From Annona cherimola (Eukaryota > Streptophyta > Magnoliopsida > Magnoliales > Annonaceae), in the NCBI GenBank assembly GCA_030490835.1, contig CM059971.1:39728012-39792011 (forward strand): a stretch of DNA of 64,000 nucleotides. Reading direction: 5' to 3'. A program made the position numbers and the translations under genes. Under the pieces are notes generated by a model. That model was not told where the DNA came from and made no database searches. It saw only the letters and a list, made by a program, of their open reading frames with translations. This document shows, one piece after another, positions 59,838-64,000 of this stretch. The first letter of the stretch is position 1. Every line of letters starts with the position of its first letter.

Positions 59838-61412
59838 ATGGCCCCGAAGAAAGCCGTCTCCAAACCATCAAAAAAGCCTGTGCCTAGACCTCCCACATCT
59901 CACACTGAGGAAGAAGTCCCTAGGAGAGCTAGGACACCTGCAAAACGGGTTCGAGAAGAACCCTCAACTTCGACGGGTAAACGGGTTCGATTCCAAACCT
60001 CCACTCAATCATCTGATCAAGCACCCAGATCAGAAAATCAACAAACCTCACAGAGCACACAATCCGGAACAAGCAGAAGGGGCACTGCAGCTGGGAAAGC
60101 CCAAGTTTTGAAGATGCCCACTACCTACTTCAAAACCGAGCTCCAACATAGCCGTTTCTACAAAAAATTCTACGAACGGAAGGTATTCATACCCAAGATT
60201 ATAGATTTCAATTTCTTGAAAGAATATGGATCCGACATAGAAGATCTTTTGGATTTTCAAGGATGGACCAATTTGCTAAAGGAAGACGAAAGGGTCTATC
60301 CAGATCTTACTCGTATGTTTTATTATCTTTGGGATGAAGAATACTTTGGAACCTTTGTAAAAGGAGTCGAAATGGATCTTGGAATCGGGATAGTTGCAGG
60401 ACCGACTGAAGTAATGAGTCATTTAGGACACATACTTGGAGTCCCGTACGAGGATGAGCCTATCCCAGAAGACCTCACCTTGGATCAAATGTATAATCAG
60501 CTCACTCGGAGCAACAAGTACCATCCGGGAATCAAATTCCTTCGGTACATGGATTTGTCACCCAGACTTCGGGTACTAAGGCTTCTCATTGCCCACTGCA
60601 TCTACCCAAAGGGCGGTGGAAGAAATCAATTGAATCCACAGGAAGCTGGGATATTATGGAAAGTAGCCAACAGGGTCAAAGTGAGCATATCGAAATTATT
60701 TTTAGAAGCCTTGGGAAATAGAAAGGACAACCCACGAGGAGTCCTTCCCTATGGCACATGGATCACAAAGATTTTGGAATTCTTCAAAGTGGCTATTGAA
60801 GGCGAGCCTTTCGAAGTGCTCAAATCCACAAATGCCATAAATAAAGCACTAATCCAGAGAATGAAGATCAATCTGCTTGAACTAAGGCATGAAACTACAG
60901 AAGAAGAGCAAGCAGACAATGCACAAGCTGAGGGGGAGCAACCTCCCACGGCACCACCTGCTCAAGAGGAGCCAGCATCTCCCATATCGCACGGATCCTA
61001 TTCTCCACAAGGGTCCGCTGCAAGAGAACGGGTGCCTCCAACCTCTTCTGAGGAGGTCACCCTAAAGGATTTGAAAGATGAAATTATAGCCATGAGGGCT
61101 GAAATGGGACAACAAGAAAACCGGATGACAAGTCTTGTCACCGGTGTCCTTAATGCACTTGAAGATATGCATTCCCGACAAGATAGAATCGAGCGGGAAA
61201 TGCGACATATCCGCTATCATCTTGCCTCAGGCCATCATAAAAAGAGACCCATGCCTGAACTCGATCCCTACGAGTCGGGTTCAGTTCATAGAGAGGCAAC
61301 TCCCGATCACGCTTCTCTTGTTTACTCCTCGGCCCATCATTGTCCCATCAAACCTATTCCATATCCCATCTCTCAATTTCAATTTACCAAGTCTTTGGTA
61401 CTTTTTGAATGA
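59838..61412 (+). CDS. Env-like third ORF of Sirevirus copia-4 (524 aa, intact)
   Basis: The ATG at 59838 gives MAPKKAVSKPSKKPVPRPP. A basic, proline/serine-rich N-terminus (about residues 1-95) is followed by the conserved block with FYKKFYERKVFIPKIIDFNF, LLDFQGWTNLL, YPDLTRMFYYLWD, LRVLRLLIAHCIYPKGGGRN and NPRGVLPYGTWI. Then come a Gln/Pro/Glu-rich hinge and a coiled coil (about 405-460, LKDEIIAMRAEMGQQENRM). Clearly homologous to the copia-2 ORF. I see no signal peptide or membrane helix, so the env label rests on position and tradition; a structural, nucleic-acid-binding or movement role is equally possible. The basic N-terminus could be a nuclear localisation signal (inference). Confidence 0.87.
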   Translation: MAPKKAVSKPSKKPVPRPPTSHTEEEVPRRARTPAKRVREEPSTSTGKRVRFQTSTQSSDQAPRSENQQTSQSTQSGTSRRGTAAGKAQVLKMPTTYFKTELQHSRFYKKFYERKVFIPKIIDFNFLKEYGSDIEDLLDFQGWTNLLKEDERVYPDLTRMFYYLWDEEYFGTFVKGVEMDLGIGIVAGPTEVMSHLGHILGVPYEDEPIPEDLTLDQMYNQLTRSNKYHPGIKFLRYMDLSPRLRVLRLLIAHCIYPKGGGRNQLNPQEAGILWKVANRVKVSISKLFLEALGNRKDNPRGVLPYGTWITKILEFFKVAIEGEPFEVLKSTNAINKALIQRMKINLLELRHETTEEEQADNAQAEGEQPPTAPPAQEEPASPISHGSYSPQGSAARERVPPTSSEEVTLKDLKDEIIAMRAEMGQQENRMTSLVTGVLNALEDMHSRQDRIEREMRHIRYHLASGHHKKRPMPELDPYESGSVHREATPDHASLVYSSAHHCPIKPIPYPISQFQFTKSLVLFE

Positions 61413-61779
61413 TTGACAAAAAGGGGGAGGAAGATAGGTTAGATTTGAGTGTTTTTATTTTTGGGTTGGGTAGTTTGTATCTAGGATAGTTTCATTTATG
61501 CTTCATTATTCTGTAATGAAACTTCATATATATGAAATGATGTTTGATATGATAATTGGTTTATGATTGATATATGCTTGATATAGAGTTTGAATGAATG
61601 ATATATTTGATCAATGATTACAATACAAAGTACTCTTAATGATTAATAAAGTATTCAACATGATTTACTTGAAAGGTATTCACAAATGCTCTGTTCTTTC
61701 AAAAGACATATGAACATGATTAATGCTTGAAAGGTATCAACTCAAATGAAGTTTTGTCAATCATCAAAAAGGGGGAGAT
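61413..61779 (+). promoter_or_regulatory. copia-4 post-env region with two polypurine tracts
   Basis: GACAAAAAGGGGGAGG lies just after the env-like stop (about 61415-61430), and CATCAAAAAGGGGGAGATT directly abuts the LTR (about 61762-61779). AT-rich, gene-free sequence lies between. Confidence 0.82.
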
Positions 61780-63463
61780 TGTTGGAAACAATGTTCAAAA
61801 TAATTTAAATTGACCAAAGCCTGAGTTTTGATGATTAACAAGAACTTATTTGAGTATATAAAGAGTACTAACATGTTTGACAAATGTTTAAGGAAAGCAA
61901 AGAGGTCAAGTCGATCTCCAAGTCGACTTGGACTTCGACTTGGGTGAAGTCGATCCCAAAGTCGACTCAAATATCGACTTGAGAATGAATCCCAAAAGGC
62001 AACAGGTGAAGTCGCAGGTCAAGTCGACTCCACTTGCGACTTGGGAAGTCAAGTCGCAGACAAAGTCGACTCCAGCATCGACTTGGGGTATCCAGAGTTG
62101 AAAAGTGGAAACGAACAAGTGAAGTCGCAGGTCAAGTCGACTCCACTTGCGACTTGGGAAGTCAAGTCGCAGACGAAGTCGACTCCAGAATCGACTTGGG
62201 GTATCCAGGGTTGAAAACTGGAAATGAACATAACGAAGTCGCAAACGAAGTCGACTCCATGTGCGACTTGGGCGAAGTCGCAGGCAAGGTCGACTCCAAC
62301 TTCGACTTGAGAAGTTTTGAAGTTCAAGATGAAGATTCAAGCATACATCCATTTGAAGTTTCTCACATACAAATGAGCTTCAAAGACTACTCTTAAAGTT
62401 TCTTGAAGATCAAAAGTTGAGATTCATATTCAAAGTTCAAATCAAGTCTATCAAGTCTAAAGCTAAGTTTCAAGCTCATTCCAAATGAAGCAATACCCAA
62501 ATCATGAAGACCAATTTTATAAAGTAAAAAGCAGTTCAAGAGGATCAAGGTGTTTTTGCAAAAGACCAAGCCAAGTCGCAACCCAAGTCGACTCCAGGAT
62601 CGACTTGAGTTAAAGACTGAAGGCCAAGTTGACCCAGACTCGGACTTGGAACTCTGAAGAACTGGAGTCGCACACGAGGTCGACTCCAGGTGCGACTTGG
62701 AAGCCAAGTCGCAGGCCAAGTCGACTCCACATGCGACTTGGGTCACAACGGTCGGAATTTATTTGAACGTTGGTGCATTAAATGCGCGCCACCTACCCTC
62801 TAACGTTCGGATTACCTCCAAAGTTATAAATAGCATTCAAGTTGGACGAGGGAAGTAGCTGAGAATCATTAAGTGTGCTTAACTACTACATTCAAGAGCT
62901 CAAAAGAGATCAAGCCACTCAAAGAAGAAGAACTCCACTTCAAACTGCAAGAGCTTCATTTCAGAATCTTCAAAGCCAACTCTTCAAGTTCTTCTCTGCG
63001 CCTAATTGCTGCTACACATCTGTAAAGTGTAGTTTTCCTATTCTTTCTGTTATATGTGTTGAACTTGATCTAGTTTGAGGAACTAGGATCAAGTAAATGC
63101 TAAGTAGTGTGTGATTGGAGTGTGACTCATCACCTACTTGTGCTGTGTTTTGTTGATGCCACCTAGAGCTGGAATCTAGAAGAGAGCGGTGGCTCTAATT
63201 GTATTGAGAGAATACAATAGTGGAACCCAAGTCACAAGAAGTGTGAGCTTGGAAGAGTGGAGTAGGGAGGTTGCCCGAACCACTATAAAAATCTTGCGTG
63301 TTTGATTTAATTATCTGCTCTTTACACTATATTGCTTTCCATTACGATTCTCCATTAAGGGGACTGGATTAATCAGGGGTTAAGTTTCTGTTTAAGTCAT
63401 AAATTTTTAAATACCCAATTCACCCCTCCCCTCTTGGGTTTTGCCATTAACTCGGGACCAACA
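61780..63463 (+). repeat. 3' LTR of copia-4 (1684 bp)
   Basis: Nearly identical to 52747-54437. It lacks seven bases near 62344 relative to the 5' LTR. GTCGAC clusters at about 61905-62300 and 62580-62730; TATAAATAG at 62825-62833. Confidence 0.96.
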
Positions 63464-64000
63464 TTAAGTTTCTGTTTTGGATTAGTATTATGTTTAGGCT
63501 ATGAATCATGTTTTAGTGAAATAAATATGTTGATTTAAACCTAAGATATGAATTTTGAAAGAATGAAATTCAAAGTGATGTATATGACTCGAATTTCCAT
63601 GTTTTTGTGACATGTATGTTGTATAAGTATGCCTAAGTGAATTATGCATGGTTTAGAGGGTAAATTAATCTAAATGTAGAACACTTTGAATGACCAAAAG
63701 GAATGAATTTATCTTGCCTTAAATCTGGAATTTTAGGGCCTAAATAGGAACATGCAAAATGAGGTGAAAAAGATACCCAATATGTGCCTGAAAGTTGCTG
63801 TTTTGAGAGGAGTTAAATTATGGATGCTAAATATGTGTTAATACCCTAGATTTGGGTTAGAAAAAGTTGGATTAATTGCTGGAAATTCGGAATTATAAAA
63901 CTATTTAGGGTTAAGTATCAAAAGACAAGTTGAAAGTGTGAAAAACGGGTTCCAAAGTTGCTGTTTTGGAAACCTGTGATTAGTGGATTAAAATTCCATA
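63464..64000 (+). repeat. Second gypsy-2-family LTR, part 3 (continues outside)
   Basis: After the second TTAAG the sequence resumes with TTTAGGCTATGAATCAT, matching the reverse complement of about 46100-46630. About 1.6 kb of this LTR should lie beyond the window. No gene. Confidence 0.75.

Larger units (their letters stand above)
52747..63463 (+). mobile_element. copia-4: complete young Sirevirus-type Ty1/copia retrotransposon (10.7 kb)
   Basis: Perfect 5-bp target duplication TTAAG (52742-52746 and 63464-63468). Order: 5' LTR, PBS, gag, pol, GTCGAC spacer, env-like ORF, PPTs, 3' LTR. The LTRs are 1691 and 1684 bp. By eye they differ by one 7-bp indel (near 53306) and about three substitutions, so this is the youngest insertion in the window. 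Gag and the env-like ORF are open; pol has one TAG in RT. It is inserted in a gypsy-2-family LTR. Confidence 0.97.

Overview
This window is plant nuclear DNA from an angiosperm. It is built almost entirely of LTR retrotransposons inserted into one another, and I see no host gene, tRNA, rRNA or CRISPR array. The plant origin follows from Sirevirus-type Ty1/copia elements with an env-like third ORF, long-LTR chromovirus-like Ty3/gypsy elements primed by initiator tRNA-Met, and one Tat/Ogre-like Ty3/gypsy element with two RNase H domains and an antisense plant-mobile-domain gene. The sequence does not let me name the species.

Layout. 1-3076 is the 3' end of a Sirevirus (copia-1), inserted in the protease-RT region of a minus-strand gypsy element (gypsy-1; remnant 3077-3640). 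3641-5356 is a lone Sirevirus LTR. It is fused at a deletion junction to copia-2 (5362-16276), which has a decayed gag-pol but an open env-like ORF. 16277-16907 is a hAT-like GC-rich fragment. 16908-21592 is the 5' half of gypsy-1 on the minus strand: gag, a tandem array of primer-binding-site repeats, and a 2.55 kb LTR. Gypsy-1 sits in the gag start of gypsy-2 (minus strand; 21593-23159, with its long LTR at 23160-23964 and 45245-48374). That LTR is split by a complete 21.3 kb Tat-lineage element (23965-45239, target duplication AACAT). The Tat element carries a captured CAF1 deadenylase fragment, a two-exon antisense plant-mobile-domain gene, and a 291 bp MITE in one LTR only.

From 48458 a second, inverted copy of the gypsy-2 LTR runs on the plus strand to the end of the window. 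It is split by a solo gypsy-1-family LTR (49769-52287, duplication GTCCA) and by a very young complete Sirevirus, copia-4 (52747-63463, duplication TTAAG). Copia-4's LTRs are almost identical, and I see a single nonsense codon in its pol.

How the parts work together. In each element the LTR supplies promoter and polyadenylation signals, the PBS primes minus-strand cDNA and the PPT primes plus-strand cDNA. Gag packages the RNA, and pol (protease, integrase, RT, RNase H) copies and inserts it. The most unusual signals are these: (1) dense GTCGAC-centred palindromic modules in every Sirevirus LTR and again between pol and the env-like ORF; (2) an 83 bp tandem array repeating the primer-binding-site region of gypsy-1; (3) the CAF1 capture and antisense plant-mobile-domain gene in the Tat element; (4) an acidic ORF upstream of gag in gypsy-2. 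All comparisons were made by eye; percentages and ages are rough.
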